A stretch of DNA of 64,000 nt. It comes from Nocardioides sp. Lineage in GTDB: Bacteria; Actinomycetota; Actinomycetes; Propionibacteriales; Nocardioidaceae. Both the position numbers and the translations under genes were made by a program. The stretch is from the NCBI RefSeq assembly GCF_030655615.1, contig NZ_JAURVJ010000204.1, forward strand, positions 1 to 64,000, read 5' to 3'. The notes below the pieces were generated by a model that did no database searches, was not told the DNA's origin, and saw only the letters and a program-made list of their open reading frames with translations. Positions 1 to 9,073 of the stretch are shown in pieces (position 1 is the stretch's first letter; each line of letters starts with the position of its first letter).

Positions 1-1276
1 GGGTCGGCACGGCCACCGGCTCGGGCGCGGCGGCGGGGATCGGCGCCGGGGCGGGCTGGGCGGCCGGCGGGGTCGGCGCCTGCACGGTGACGCCGTCGGA
101 CGGCAGCGTGATCGCGGCGCGCCGCTCGAGCCGGTCGAGGCGGGCCTGGACGCCGTGGGTGGAGTGGTCGGCGCCGGGGAGCAGGACGCGTGCACAGATG
201 AGCTCGAGCAGCAGCCGGGGCGCGGTGGCCCCACGCATCTCGGTCAGTCCGACGGCCACGAGGTCGGCGGCGCGGCTGAGGTCGGCCCGGCCGAACCGGG
301 ACGCCTGGGCCACCAGCCGCTCGCCCTGGTCGACGGCGACGTCGATGAGGCCCGTCGCCGGGGCGTCGGGCACCGCGGCGATGATGACGAGGTCGCGCAG
401 CCGGCGCAGGAGGTCCTCGGTGAAGCGGCGGGGGTCCTGGCCGGTCTCGATCACCTTGTCGACCACGCCGAAGACCGACGCGCCGTCGCCCGCGGCGAAC
501 GCGTCGACCACCTCGTCGAGCAGCGTGTCGGGGGTGTAGCCCAGGAGCCCGCTCGCCAGGTCGTAGGTGACGCCGTCGGCCCCGGCGCCGCCGAGGAGCT
601 GGTCGAGCACCGACAGGGTGTCGCGGGCCGAGCCGGCGCCGGCCCGGACGACGAGCGGCAGCGCGGCCGCCTCGATGGCGACGCCCTCGCGCTCGCAGAG
701 CTCGGTGAGGTAGGCCGACAGGGAGCGCGGCGGGATCAGCCGGAAGGGGTAGTGGTGGGTGCGCGACCGGATGGTCGGGATCACCTTGTCGGGCTCGGTG
801 GTCGCGAAGATGAAGCGCAAGTGGGGCGGCGGCTCCTCGACGAGCTTGAGCAGGGCGTTGAAGCCCTGCGTCGTGACCATGTGGGCCTCGTCGATGATGT
901 AGACCTTGTAGCGGTCGCGGACCGGGGCGAAGAACGCCTTCTCGCGCAGGTCACGGGCGTCGTCGACGCCGCCGTGGGAGGCCGCGTCGATCTCGATCAC
1001 GTCGATCGACCCCGACCCGCCGCGGGCCAGCTCACGGCAGCTGTCGCACTCGCCGCACGGGTCGGCGACCGGTGCGACCGCGCAGTTGAGTGCCCGCGCG
1101 AGGATGCGCGCCGACGTCGTCTTGCCGCAGCCGCGGGGGCCGGAGAAGAGGTAGGCGTGGTTGACCCGGTTGTTGCTCAGCGCGGCGCGCAGGGGCTCGG
1201 TGACGTGCTCCTGGCCGATGACCTCGGCGAAGGTCTCGGGCCGGTAGCGGCGGTAGAGCGCGAGCGGTGAGTCCAC
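1..1276 (-). CDS. dnaX: DNA polymerase III subunit gamma/tau, N-terminal part; runs off left edge
   Basis: Reverse strand from GTG at 1276 reads VDSPLALYRRYRPETFAEVIGQEHVTEPLRAALSNNRVNHAYLFSGPRGCGKTTSARILARALNC, with Walker A and zinc module; the listed + ORFs here are antisense. Confidence 0.95.
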   Translation of the reverse strand, partial: MDSPLALYRRYRPETFAEVIGQEHVTEPLRAALSNNRVNHAYLFSGPRGCGKTTSARILARALNCAVAPVADPCGECDSCRELARGGSGSIDVIEIDAASHGGVDDARDLREKAFFAPVRDRYKVYIIDEAHMVTTQGFNALLKLVEEPPPHLRFIFATTEPDKVIPTIRSRTHHYPFRLIPPRSLSAYLTELCEREGVAIEAAALPLVVRAGAGSARDTLSVLDQLLGGAGADGVTYDLASGLLGYTPDTLLDEVVDAFAAGDGASVFGVVDKVIETGQDPRRFTEDLLRRLRDLVIIAAVPDAPATGLIDVAVDQGERLVAQASRFGRADLSRAADLVAVGLTEMRGATAPRLLLELICARVLLPGADHSTHGVQARLDRLERRAAITLPSDGVTVQAPTPPAAQPAPAPIPAAAPEPVAVPT

Positions 1277-1340
1277 GTGCCCGACCCTAACCACGGGCAC
1301 CGACAGCCGGTAGCCGGGCCGAGGGGCCACGAAAAAGGAA

Positions 1341-1432
1341 GAGGCCCCCCGCGCACCCGACAGAGCTCACTTACCCTTGCTGCCTTCCGGCCCTGGGGGA
1401 GTTGGGCGAGGTGCCGCCACACGGGGGGTTGA
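1341..1432 (-). ncRNA. ffs: Small (4.5S-type) signal recognition particle RNA
   Basis: Reverse complement contains the SRP signature CCAGGGCCGGAAGGCAGCAAGGGTAAGTGAGC flanked by pairing CCCCCC/GGGGGG ends; next to dnaX as is common in Actinobacteria. Confidence 0.9.
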
Positions 1433-1486
1433 CCCCGAGCATAGGCGATTGGTCGCCGCCGTTCCCCGACGGGTACGCTCCTCCGC

Positions 1487-1576
1487 GGAGGATTCGCCTA
1501 GTGGCCTATGGCGCTCGCTTGGAAAGCGGGTTGGGTGTGAAAGCCCTCAGGGGTTCGAATCCCCTATCCTCCGCCA
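1487..1576 (+). tRNA. tRNA-Ser(GGA)
   Basis: Acceptor GGAGGAT/ATCCTCC, anticodon loop CTTGGAAAG, T-loop GGTTCGAAT, long variable arm, encoded CCA. Confidence 0.95.
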
Positions 1577-1680
1577 GCTCGTGCCAGGACGCCGGTTCCC
1601 GACTTCTCGTCGGGGCCGGCGTCCGACACTTCCCGCCGTCCGGGGCGACGACCCCGAGGTCGGTGTCGTAGGTTCGACGG

Positions 1681-2214
1681 GTGGACATCGTGCGCGTCGG
1701 TCCCGACGACTGGGTCCGGTTCCGCACCGTGCGGCTGGCGTCGCTCGCCGACGCGCCGTCGGCGTTCGGGTCGAGCCACGACGACTGGCGCGACGCCTCC
1801 GAGGAGCGCTGGCGACGCCGGCTGACCGACGTGCCCCTGACCCTGGTCGCCCGCGACGGGCACGACGGGCACGACGGGCACGACGGGCGTGTGGTGCGTG
1901 ACGTGGGCGTGGTCAGCGGGCAGGTGCACGGGGAGTCGTGGGCCGAGCTGATCTCGATGTGGGTCGACCCGTCGGTGCGCGGCACCGGGGTGGCCCAGGC
2001 CCTGATCACCGCGGTGGTGGGGTGGGCCGAACGGCAGGGTCGGTCGACGTACCTGATGGTCCGCAGCGACAACGCCCGGGCCCGCGCGGCCTACGAGCGC
2101 CTGGGGTTCGTCGACCGGGGCGTGCCCGACGGGTGGTCGGCCGACGAGCCACCCGAGCACCGGATGGAGCTGCGCCCCGGCGCTGACGGACCGGTCGAGG
2201 CGGCCGGCCAGTAG
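1681..2214 (+). CDS. GNAT family N-acetyltransferase
   Basis: GNAT fold: MWVDPSVRGTGVAQALITAVVGWAERQG...VRSDNARARAAYERLGF. Confidence 0.85.
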   Translation: MDIVRVGPDDWVRFRTVRLASLADAPSAFGSSHDDWRDASEERWRRRLTDVPLTLVARDGHDGHDGHDGRVVRDVGVVSGQVHGESWAELISMWVDPSVRGTGVAQALITAVVGWAERQGRSTYLMVRSDNARARAAYERLGFVDRGVPDGWSADEPPEHRMELRPGADGPVEAAGQ

Positions 2215-2215
2215 G

Positions 2216-2836
2216 TTGCTGGTCGTGGTCGTCTCCCCGGCACGGCTCGTCCTGCTCGTCGTGGGGTGCGTCGTCCTCGGGACGGGCGTCGCGATGCTCC
2301 TGAGCGCCGACCTCGGGTCCGACGGCTACTCGACGCTCGTCAACGGGATCGCTGAGTCGCTCGGCATCTCGTTCTGGACGGCCAACGCCATGGTCGGCGT
2401 GCCGTTCCTGCTGGTCGCGGCCTCGCGCCGGGTCTACCCCGGCGTGGGCACCGTGGTGCAGGTGGCCGTGGTCGGGGTGACCGTCTCCGCGATGCTCGCG
2501 GTCCTCGAGACCCCTGGCACGCTGCTCGGCCAGGTGGCCCTGCTGGCGGCCGCGTTCCCGGTGCTGGCCGTCGGGATCGCCGCCTACCTCGGCAGCCAGA
2601 CGGGTGCCGGACCGACCGAGGCGGCCGCGCTGGCGTGGGACCCGCCCGTGCCCTTCCGCTGGAGCTACAGCGTCGTGCAGGGCGGGGGCGCGCTGGGCGG
2701 CTGGCTCCTCGGCGCCACGGTGGGCGGCGGGACGGTCGCGGTCATCGTGCTCCTCGGCCCGGCGGCCGACCTCGCCGGCCGACTGCTGCGGCTCGACCTC
2801 GGCCAGCGCCGGGCCGACGTGCTCCCACCGCCCTGA
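2216..2836 (+). CDS. YczE/YitT-like integral membrane protein
   Basis: Hydrophobic protein with GTGVAMLLSADLGSDGYSTLVNGIAESLGISFWTANAMVGV. Confidence 0.65.
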   Translation: MLVVVVSPARLVLLVVGCVVLGTGVAMLLSADLGSDGYSTLVNGIAESLGISFWTANAMVGVPFLLVAASRRVYPGVGTVVQVAVVGVTVSAMLAVLETPGTLLGQVALLAAAFPVLAVGIAAYLGSQTGAGPTEAAALAWDPPVPFRWSYSVVQGGGALGGWLLGATVGGGTVAVIVLLGPAADLAGRLLRLDLGQRRADVLPPP

Positions 2837-2869
2837 CACGGGACCACCGGGCGGGGACAGGGACCGGGG

Positions 2870-3499
2870 TCACGACGCCGGGCGGTCGCGCCCGACCCCG
2901 AGGGCGGCGAGCAGCCCCGCTGGCCGCACCAGCAGGCCGGTGACCGTCCCAGGCTGCGAGGCGTCGCCGGGGACCGTCACGAAGGGATCGTCCGTGAGGC
3001 GGACCGAGCCACAGCCGTGGTCGTCGACGACGACGCCGGTGAGGTCGCCCTCCCGGGCGAAGGACACCACGAAACGAGGGCCGAGGTCGGCGTCGCAGAC
3101 GAGGTCACCGTCGTCGAGCGGCTCCAGGCTGCGCAGGTCGTCCGAGAACGAGGCGACCTCGTCGGGGCTGAGCTGACGCGGCTCTCCCTCCCTGGCCCAC
3201 TCGAGCCACGCACCGTTCGATCCCGCCGGCGCGACGTCGCGGCTCTCGTAGGTGCAGAGCCACGCCTCGTCGATCGTCGGGAACGACGGGAGCTCGGTCG
3301 CACGCTCGCCCGTGCCGAACCCGTAGGTCTCCCTGGGCGCTCTCGGAAGGATCGACGGACAGAACTGGTCGCCGTGCAGCGACAGCTCGTCCCTCGCCTC
3401 GTGCGAGGGATCGACGACCTCGTCGTCGGTCGTGCCACTGCACGCTGCGAGCAGCACGGCCAACGTGGTCAGACCCGTGATCCGTCGGTGTGCCCCCAC
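2870..3499 (-). CDS. Putative lipoprotein of unknown function
   Basis: Signal peptide with lipobox LTTLAVLLAACSG. Confidence 0.6.
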   Translation of the reverse strand: MGAHRRITGLTTLAVLLAACSGTTDDEVVDPSHEARDELSLHGDQFCPSILPRAPRETYGFGTGERATELPSFPTIDEAWLCTYESRDVAPAGSNGAWLEWAREGEPRQLSPDEVASFSDDLRSLEPLDDGDLVCDADLGPRFVVSFAREGDLTGVVVDDHGCGSVRLTDDPFVTVPGDASQPGTVTGLLVRPAGLLAALGVGRDRPAS

Positions 3500-3544
3500 C
3501 GTCCACTTCCCGTCGCTCGGCCGTGCTCCGGTCCTCGCCCCGCC

Positions 3545-4069
3545 TCAGGACAGCACCGCACCGTCACCCAGACGTCCCATGATCACGGTCGCCGAGCCGA
3601 TGCCGCGGCCGAGCACCCGCCACCCCTCGGAGTCGTAGAGACGCCTGGCCGGGTCTGCCGGGTCGGCGGTCGTCATGAGCAGCAGACGTTCGTGGGGCAG
3701 GTCGCGGCACAGCGACCGCACCAGCTCGCGGCCCACCCCGCATCCGCGGGCGGAGGAGGCCACGCCGACCGAGACCAGCTCGAAGTGCCCGCCCACCCAC
3801 CGGTCGGCGACCTCCGGCGGCAGGACGCCGCGCGCCTGGTCGGTCCACCACTGACCGGGCTCGCCCGTATAGCCGTAGGCGAACCCGACGAGCTCGTCGT
3901 CGCGGTGGGCGCGGGCGAGCCGGAACCCGTCGCGGACCCGGTGCCGGTCCCAGACGCCCTCGCGCCACGACGCGAGGTCGGGGTGGTCGGCGAAGACGGC
4001 GTCGTACAGCGGCCACACCTCGACTCCGTCCGGGACCGAGGCCGAGTCGTCCACACGGAGTCGCGTCAT
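3545..4069 (-). CDS. GNAT family N-acetyltransferase
   Basis: HFELVSVGVASSARGCGVGRELVRSL...PARRLYDSEGWRVLGRG. Confidence 0.75.
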   Translation of the reverse strand: MTRLRVDDSASVPDGVEVWPLYDAVFADHPDLASWREGVWDRHRVRDGFRLARAHRDDELVGFAYGYTGEPGQWWTDQARGVLPPEVADRWVGGHFELVSVGVASSARGCGVGRELVRSLCRDLPHERLLLMTTADPADPARRLYDSEGWRVLGRGIGSATVIMGRLGDGAVLS

Positions 4070-4078
4070 GGTGCCGTT

Positions 4079-5185
4079 CTACCAACGAGCGGCGGTATGG
4101 GCCGGCACCGTCTCCGCCCGCCGGCGGTGGGCGAACACGAACCGGGCCTGCACGACATAGCTCGTGGTCACCAGCACCAGCTCGGTGACGAGCTTCGCCG
4201 CCAGCAGCGGCATACCCGCGGCGTAGAGCGTCGCCAGGAGCAGGTAGTTGGCGGCGAGCAGCCCCGCCGCCAGCCCGGCGTAGCGGCCCGCGGCCGACCA
4301 CCGTCGCTCGCCGCCGGTCCCGCCGGTCCCGTCGGTCCCGTCGGTCCCGTCGCCGTCCGGGAAGACCAGTCGCCGGTTGAGCGTGAAGTTGAGCGACGCG
4401 CTGGCGACCCGCGCCAGGACGACCGCCGGGAGCAGCACGCCGAGCAGGGCGTGCAGCCCCATCAGCAGCACGGTGTCGACGACGAACCCCGCCAGCGACG
4501 TGCCGACGAAGGTCAGCAGCGGCGCATAGATGCGCACCGAGTCGGCGACCGGGCGGAAGTGCGACGAGGCGTTGTCGTCGAGGTAGATCGTCCGGATCGG
4601 CACGCTGCGCAGGTCGATGCGGTGACGGGCGGCCTGGAGGAGCATCACGAGCTCGTACTCGTAGCGGTCGCCGCGCAGGGTCGTCAGCCAGGGCAGCAAG
4701 GACGACGGGACCCCGCGCAGCCCGGTCTGGGTGTCGAGGAGGCGGCGGCCGGTCGCAGCCCGGAACATCATCCGGGTGACGCCGTTGCCGAACCGGCTCC
4801 GCAGGGGTACGTCGCCCTCGAGGTCACGCTGGCCGAGGACCAGGTGCCGGGCGGCGCCCGGGGTCTCGTCCACCGCGTCGGCGACGGCGAGCACGTCGGC
4901 GACCGCGTGCTGCCCGTCGGCGTCCGCGGTGACGACCGGCCCGGAGGCACGGACGTCGCGGAGGTGGGTGAACGCCGCCCGCAGGGCCGCGCCCTTGCCC
5001 CGGTTGACGGAGAGCCGCAGGACCCGGGCGCCGGCGGCCTCGCACGCGGCGAAGACCGGCGCGCACGCGGTGTCGCTGCCGTCGTCGACGACGAGGACCT
5101 CGATCGCGGGGCGGGCCTCGACGAGCGAGGTGACGAGCTCGGGCAGCAGCGGCGTCGGCTGGTAGGCCGGGATGACGACGTACAT
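4079..5185 (-). CDS. Family 2 glycosyltransferase fused to GtrA-like membrane domain
   Basis: MYVVIPAYQPTPLLPELVTSL...VLVVDDGS...DADGQH then a C-terminal four-TM GtrA-like region; start at 5185 chosen over the longer track ORF. Confidence 0.85.
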   Translation of the reverse strand: MYVVIPAYQPTPLLPELVTSLVEARPAIEVLVVDDGSDTACAPVFAACEAAGARVLRLSVNRGKGAALRAAFTHLRDVRASGPVVTADADGQHAVADVLAVADAVDETPGAARHLVLGQRDLEGDVPLRSRFGNGVTRMMFRAATGRRLLDTQTGLRGVPSSLLPWLTTLRGDRYEYELVMLLQAARHRIDLRSVPIRTIYLDDNASSHFRPVADSVRIYAPLLTFVGTSLAGFVVDTVLLMGLHALLGVLLPAVVLARVASASLNFTLNRRLVFPDGDGTDGTDGTGGTGGERRWSAAGRYAGLAAGLLAANYLLLATLYAAGMPLLAAKLVTELVLVTTSYVVQARFVFAHRRRAETVPAHTAARW

Positions 5186-5186
5186 C

Positions 5187-6158
5187 TCAGCCGCCGACGT
5201 AGAGGACGTCGGAGACACCGCGCTCGCCGTCGTTGCTCGGCCGGTTGACCACCTCGCCCTGGAACCACATGGTCGAGGAGCCGCCACCGTCGAGGTTGTA
5301 GGCCGTCCGCGCCCCGAGGCCCCGCATGATCTCGGCGAGCTCCGGGAGGGTGACGCCGCGGCTGTAGCCGGTGTCGCGACCGTCGACGACGACGACGACC
5401 ACGTGGTCGGCGTCGACGACCCCGATCGCGGTGCGCGGCTGCTCGCCCTGGATGGAGTGGTTGCCGAAGTTGGTGTCGATCTCGACCTGGTCGATGCCGT
5501 CCACGACCTCCCCGTCCCTCACCAGGGGCGGGCCGAAGGACAACGTGGTCCAGGCGCCGTCGGCGAGGAGCTGCTCGGCCGTCGTCGCCGTCTCGTCGTA
5601 GATCTCCGCACGCCCGTCGTCATAGAGGACGAGCCCCTCGCGGGCGCCGTCGGCGCGGTAGATCGTGCCGTTGCGGATCTCGATGCCGGTGTCGCGGAAC
5701 CCGTAGTAGTCGCCGTTGACGGCGAAGACGGCCCCGCGGTCCTCCGCGATCGACGAGGTGTTCTCGACGATGTTGGCGCCGAACTGGTTGTTGGCGAACC
5801 CCGTGCGCAGCACGGTCGCGTCGGTGAGGGTGAGGTCGGCGACGAAGTAGGTGACCGTGTCGTCCCCGGACCCGGTCTCGACCTTGCGCACCCTGATGGT
5901 GGTGCCGTCGGCGCTCCAGCTGTCGTCCGTCGCCACGGCCTCAGCCGTGTCGAGGGTCGTGCCGGTACTCCCCGACGCCTGCTCGTACGCCGTCGCGTCC
6001 GCGACCTCGACGTGGTCGACGACGTACTCGTCGAGGGCCCAGGCCCCGGCGGTGCCGGCGGTGAGCAGCGTGGCGAGACCGCCGACCAGGACCGAGCGGC
6101 GGCCCAGCCGGCGCCGCGGCGTCGGCTGGGCCTCTTCCTGCGTGGTCTGTGCGTCCAT
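5187..6158 (-). CDS. Phosphodiester glycosidase (NAGPA-domain) family exported protein
   Basis: C-terminal RTAIGVVDADHVVVVVVDGR...LGARTAYNLDGGGSSTMWFQGEVVNRPSN; start MDAQTTQEE at 6158. Confidence 0.8.
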   Translation of the reverse strand: MDAQTTQEEAQPTPRRRLGRRSVLVGGLATLLTAGTAGAWALDEYVVDHVEVADATAYEQASGSTGTTLDTAEAVATDDSWSADGTTIRVRKVETGSGDDTVTYFVADLTLTDATVLRTGFANNQFGANIVENTSSIAEDRGAVFAVNGDYYGFRDTGIEIRNGTIYRADGAREGLVLYDDGRAEIYDETATTAEQLLADGAWTTLSFGPPLVRDGEVVDGIDQVEIDTNFGNHSIQGEQPRTAIGVVDADHVVVVVVDGRDTGYSRGVTLPELAEIMRGLGARTAYNLDGGGSSTMWFQGEVVNRPSNDGERGVSDVLYVGG

Positions 6159-6213
6159 GGACCCACGGTCGCCACCGGCTCTGTGCCCGCCCTGTGGCCC
6201 ACCTCCGACCGCG

Positions 6214-6273
6214 GTGTCAGTCGTGGGATCAGTCGTGGGATCAGTCGCGGGATCAGTCGCAGGGTCAGTCGTC
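6214..6273. repeat. Five tandem copies of a 12-bp unit (GGATCAGTCGTG-like)
   Basis: GTGTCAGTCGTG-GGATCAGTCGTG-GGATCAGTCGCG-GGATCAGTCGCA-GGGTCAGTCGTC; last unit contains the mycP stop codon. Confidence 0.9.
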
Positions 6274-7623
6274 GAGCCTGCGCCGGCGCGACAGCACCGG
6301 CCGCAGCAGCAGCGCGACCGCGAGCGCCCCACCGCCGAACAGGCCCCACCACACGGCGTTGCGCCGGGTGCCCGAGAGGACGTCGGGCTCGGCGACCGGC
6401 AGGGTCGCCGGGACGGCCGGGTCCTCGCGCTCGGCGCTGGTGGCCGGGCTCGACGGGAGCGGGCGGGTCAGGGCGTCGAGCGGCTGCACGATGCCGCGGC
6501 CGACGTACTTGTCGGGGCTGCCCTCGGCCGCGGGCGCGCCGCCGGTCGCGGTGGTCTCGAGCCGCGCGACGAGCTCCTCGGAGGTGGCGTCGGGATAGGC
6601 CGAGGCCAGCAGGGCGAGGATGCCGGAGACCTCGGCGGCCGCGACCGAGGTCGACGACCCGAGCACCAGGCAGGGCTCGGCGTTGATGCCGTAGGACAGG
6701 GCGCCGTAGGTCGGCACCACGACGTCGATCGCCGAGCTCAGCAGCCCGGCGGGCGTGGTGTCGCCACCCTCGTCGGCACCCTCGTCGGCGGGGTCGGTCG
6801 TGGTGCCGACCGCCACCACGAGGGGGTCGTCCTTGGCGTAGCCGGCCGGGAACCAGGTGTCGCCCGCGTCCTCGCCCGGCGAGTAGGACGACCCGCCGTC
6901 GGCACCGTCGGCACCGTCGGCACCGTCGGCGAGGTCGCGGTTGCCGGCGGACGCCACGACGATCGCGCCCGTGGCGGTCACCTTGCGGACCGCCGCCTCG
7001 AGCTCCGGGCTGCCGTCGCGGACGACCAGCGAGACGTTGACGACCTGCACCTGGCCGGGACCGTCGCCGGCCACCTCGGCCACGGCCTCGAGACCCGCGA
7101 CGAGGCCCCGCTCCGTGAGGAGCTTGAGGTCGTCGTCGGACCCGCCCGCGTCGGGGTCGTCGGTGTCGTAGACCCGGGCGTCGAAGACGGTCGCGCCGGG
7201 AGCGATGCCCACGAGTCGGCCGTCGGCGAGCTCGTCGCCGGCGATGACCCCGCCCATGGCCGTGCCGTGCCAGTAGGTCGGCGTCGAGGTGGCGCTCAGG
7301 TCGGGCGGCGCCTGGAAGCCGGCGCCGTCCTCGTCGATCGCGGCGCCGGTGACCCCGGAGTCGATGACGGCGACCCGTACGCCGGCGCCGGGCTCGCGAC
7401 CGCCGGTGAGCCGGCGCACGAGGTCGTGGGCCTGGCTGACCTGGAGCGCCACGAGCGGTGCGCTCGGGTCGGTGGGCGGGCTGGTCGGGAGGGTGTCGGC
7501 GGCGTCGACCTGCGTGCAGTCGTCGACCTCGTCGGCGGCGGGGGCCGGCGCGGCGCCGACCACGACGAGCGTGCCCCACGACAGCGCGCAGGCCGCGGAG
7601 GTCGCGAGCAGCCGCCGGCTCAC
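6265..7623 (-). CDS. mycP: Mycosin-type S8 serine protease of type VII secretion
   Basis: Signal peptide, Asp in VAVIDSGVTG, His in YWHGTAMGGVIAG, Asn in SAGNRD, Ser in GSSTSVAAAEVSG, C-terminal TM; next to eccB/eccD. Confidence 0.9.
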   Translation of the reverse strand: MSRRLLATSAACALSWGTLVVVGAAPAPAADEVDDCTQVDAADTLPTSPPTDPSAPLVALQVSQAHDLVRRLTGGREPGAGVRVAVIDSGVTGAAIDEDGAGFQAPPDLSATSTPTYWHGTAMGGVIAGDELADGRLVGIAPGATVFDARVYDTDDPDAGGSDDDLKLLTERGLVAGLEAVAEVAGDGPGQVQVVNVSLVVRDGSPELEAAVRKVTATGAIVVASAGNRDLADGADGADGADGGSSYSPGEDAGDTWFPAGYAKDDPLVVAVGTTTDPADEGADEGGDTTPAGLLSSAIDVVVPTYGALSYGINAEPCLVLGSSTSVAAAEVSGILALLASAYPDATSEELVARLETTATGGAPAAEGSPDKYVGRGIVQPLDALTRPLPSSPATSAEREDPAVPATLPVAEPDVLSGTRRNAVWWGLFGGGALAVALLLRPVLSRRRRLDD

Positions 7624-9068
7624 GAGCACGTGCTCTCCTGGTCGGAGGTCGGCGGGCACCGGGCCGCGTCGATCGTCAGCGGTACGCCGGCGGGGAGCAG
7701 CTCGATCCAGGCGTTGGGGACGACGACGTCGGGGACCACGTCGGGCCCGTAGCCGAGCTGGTCGCGCTCCTGGCCGGGACCGACCGGGTAGGCCAGGCCG
7801 CGGGGGTCGACCAGGAACCCGCTGGTGTCGCCGCCCTCCTCCCAGTCGCCGGAGTAGACGAAGGCGCCGCGCCCCGACTCGACCGCGATCTCGGTGTCGC
7901 CGAAGTCGACCTCGGCGGCCGACGCGGTGCTGAGGTCGTCGGCGGTCGCCAGCACGACGCCCGGCTTGTCGGCCTCGACGTCGAGGCGCGCACACAGCTG
8001 GCCGACGGGCCGGGTGTCGCGCACCTCGGTGGGCCACCGGGCGGCGTCGGGGAGGTCGCGCGTGGTCATGACGGAGGCCGGGGCCTGGTCGAGGGTGATC
8101 CGCTCGGACTCCTTCCGGGCGGGGTACTCGAGGCCGCGGAACACCGCGGTGGCGAAGGCGTCGAGCTCGACGACGCGGTCGGGGGTCACCAGGTAGACGT
8201 CGTCGTCGACGAGCAGCTGGTCGCCGACCCGGGCGCCCGGGGCACCGGGGTCGACGTCGGGGGCCGTGCCGAACCGGTCGTCGGGGATGCCGAACGACGA
8301 CAGCGCGAGGTCGCCCCCGGCCGGGAACAGGGTCACCCAGGTGTCGGGGACGCGGGCCGGGCTGCCCTCACCGGTCAACGCCTGCAGCAGCCGGCCACGA
8401 CCGGCCTTGCCGGGCACCGGGTAGGCGTAGGCCCGCTCGCCCCGCTCGTAGCCCCCGTTGGCGGACTGGGCGACGACGAAGACGCCGCTCGAGGTCTCCA
8501 CGGCGGTGACGAGGCCGGGGTCGTCGGTCACGGCGGGCTCGGCCCGCAGCTCGACCTTGACCCCCGTGGGCTCCTCGGCGCCGGTCACCACGCCGAGACA
8601 CGCGGTCCACCCGGTCTGCACGAGCTTGTCGGGGTCGGGAGGGGTCTGCGGGGCGCCCAGGATGCCGATCGGGGCTCCGGGGTCCTGGTCGGCGATCTCG
8701 TCGTGGGGCACCCGGTCGGCCCGGACCCCGGAGCCGAAGATGAGCATCGCGGAGGTGATGTTGGCCAGCGGACGCAGCTCGTTGTCGCCGGACCCGTCGG
8801 GCTTGAGCAGGTTGAGGTAGACCGCGCCCGACTCCTTCTCGCTGACGAGGCCCTCCTCGCCCCAGTCGATCGACGTGGGCGACTTGAGGATGCCGAGCAC
8901 GGCGCCGGCGGCGACCAGCAGCACGGCGAGGGCGAGGCCGCCGACGACGGCACGACCGGGCCGGCTGGGCTCGACCTCGCGGCCGCCCGGGGCGCCGGAG
9001 ACGAACGCCGTCACCAGCCGCCGGCGGCTGAAGGAGTAGGCCTCTACGAGGTCCTTCTTGGTGGCCAC
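7620..9068 (-). CDS. eccB: Type VII secretion protein EccB
   Basis: VATKKDLVEAYSFSRRRLVTAFVSGAPGG..., single TM, ILKSPTSIDWGEEGLVSEKESGAVYL. Confidence 0.93.
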   Translation of the reverse strand: MATKKDLVEAYSFSRRRLVTAFVSGAPGGREVEPSRPGRAVVGGLALAVLLVAAGAVLGILKSPTSIDWGEEGLVSEKESGAVYLNLLKPDGSGDNELRPLANITSAMLIFGSGVRADRVPHDEIADQDPGAPIGILGAPQTPPDPDKLVQTGWTACLGVVTGAEEPTGVKVELRAEPAVTDDPGLVTAVETSSGVFVVAQSANGGYERGERAYAYPVPGKAGRGRLLQALTGEGSPARVPDTWVTLFPAGGDLALSSFGIPDDRFGTAPDVDPGAPGARVGDQLLVDDDVYLVTPDRVVELDAFATAVFRGLEYPARKESERITLDQAPASVMTTRDLPDAARWPTEVRDTRPVGQLCARLDVEADKPGVVLATADDLSTASAAEVDFGDTEIAVESGRGAFVYSGDWEEGGDTSGFLVDPRGLAYPVGPGQERDQLGYGPDVVPDVVVPNAWIELLPAGVPLTIDAARCPPTSDQESTCS

Positions 9069-9073
9069 CCGGC

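Noticed and set aside
1487-2214. Possible integrative element at tRNA-Ser
   Set aside because: No integrase, excisionase or duplicated tRNA 3' end seen in the following genes.
3017-5248. 743-aa + strand ORF
   Set aside because: Antisense to lipoprotein, GNAT and GT2-GtrA genes, all with recognisable motifs; composition typical of GC artefact.
6640-6700. MycP as inactive protease because GTSxAxP is GSSTSVAAAEVSG
   Set aside because: Asp, His, Asn and nucleophile Ser are all present; only the following Pro is replaced, so activity is still likely.
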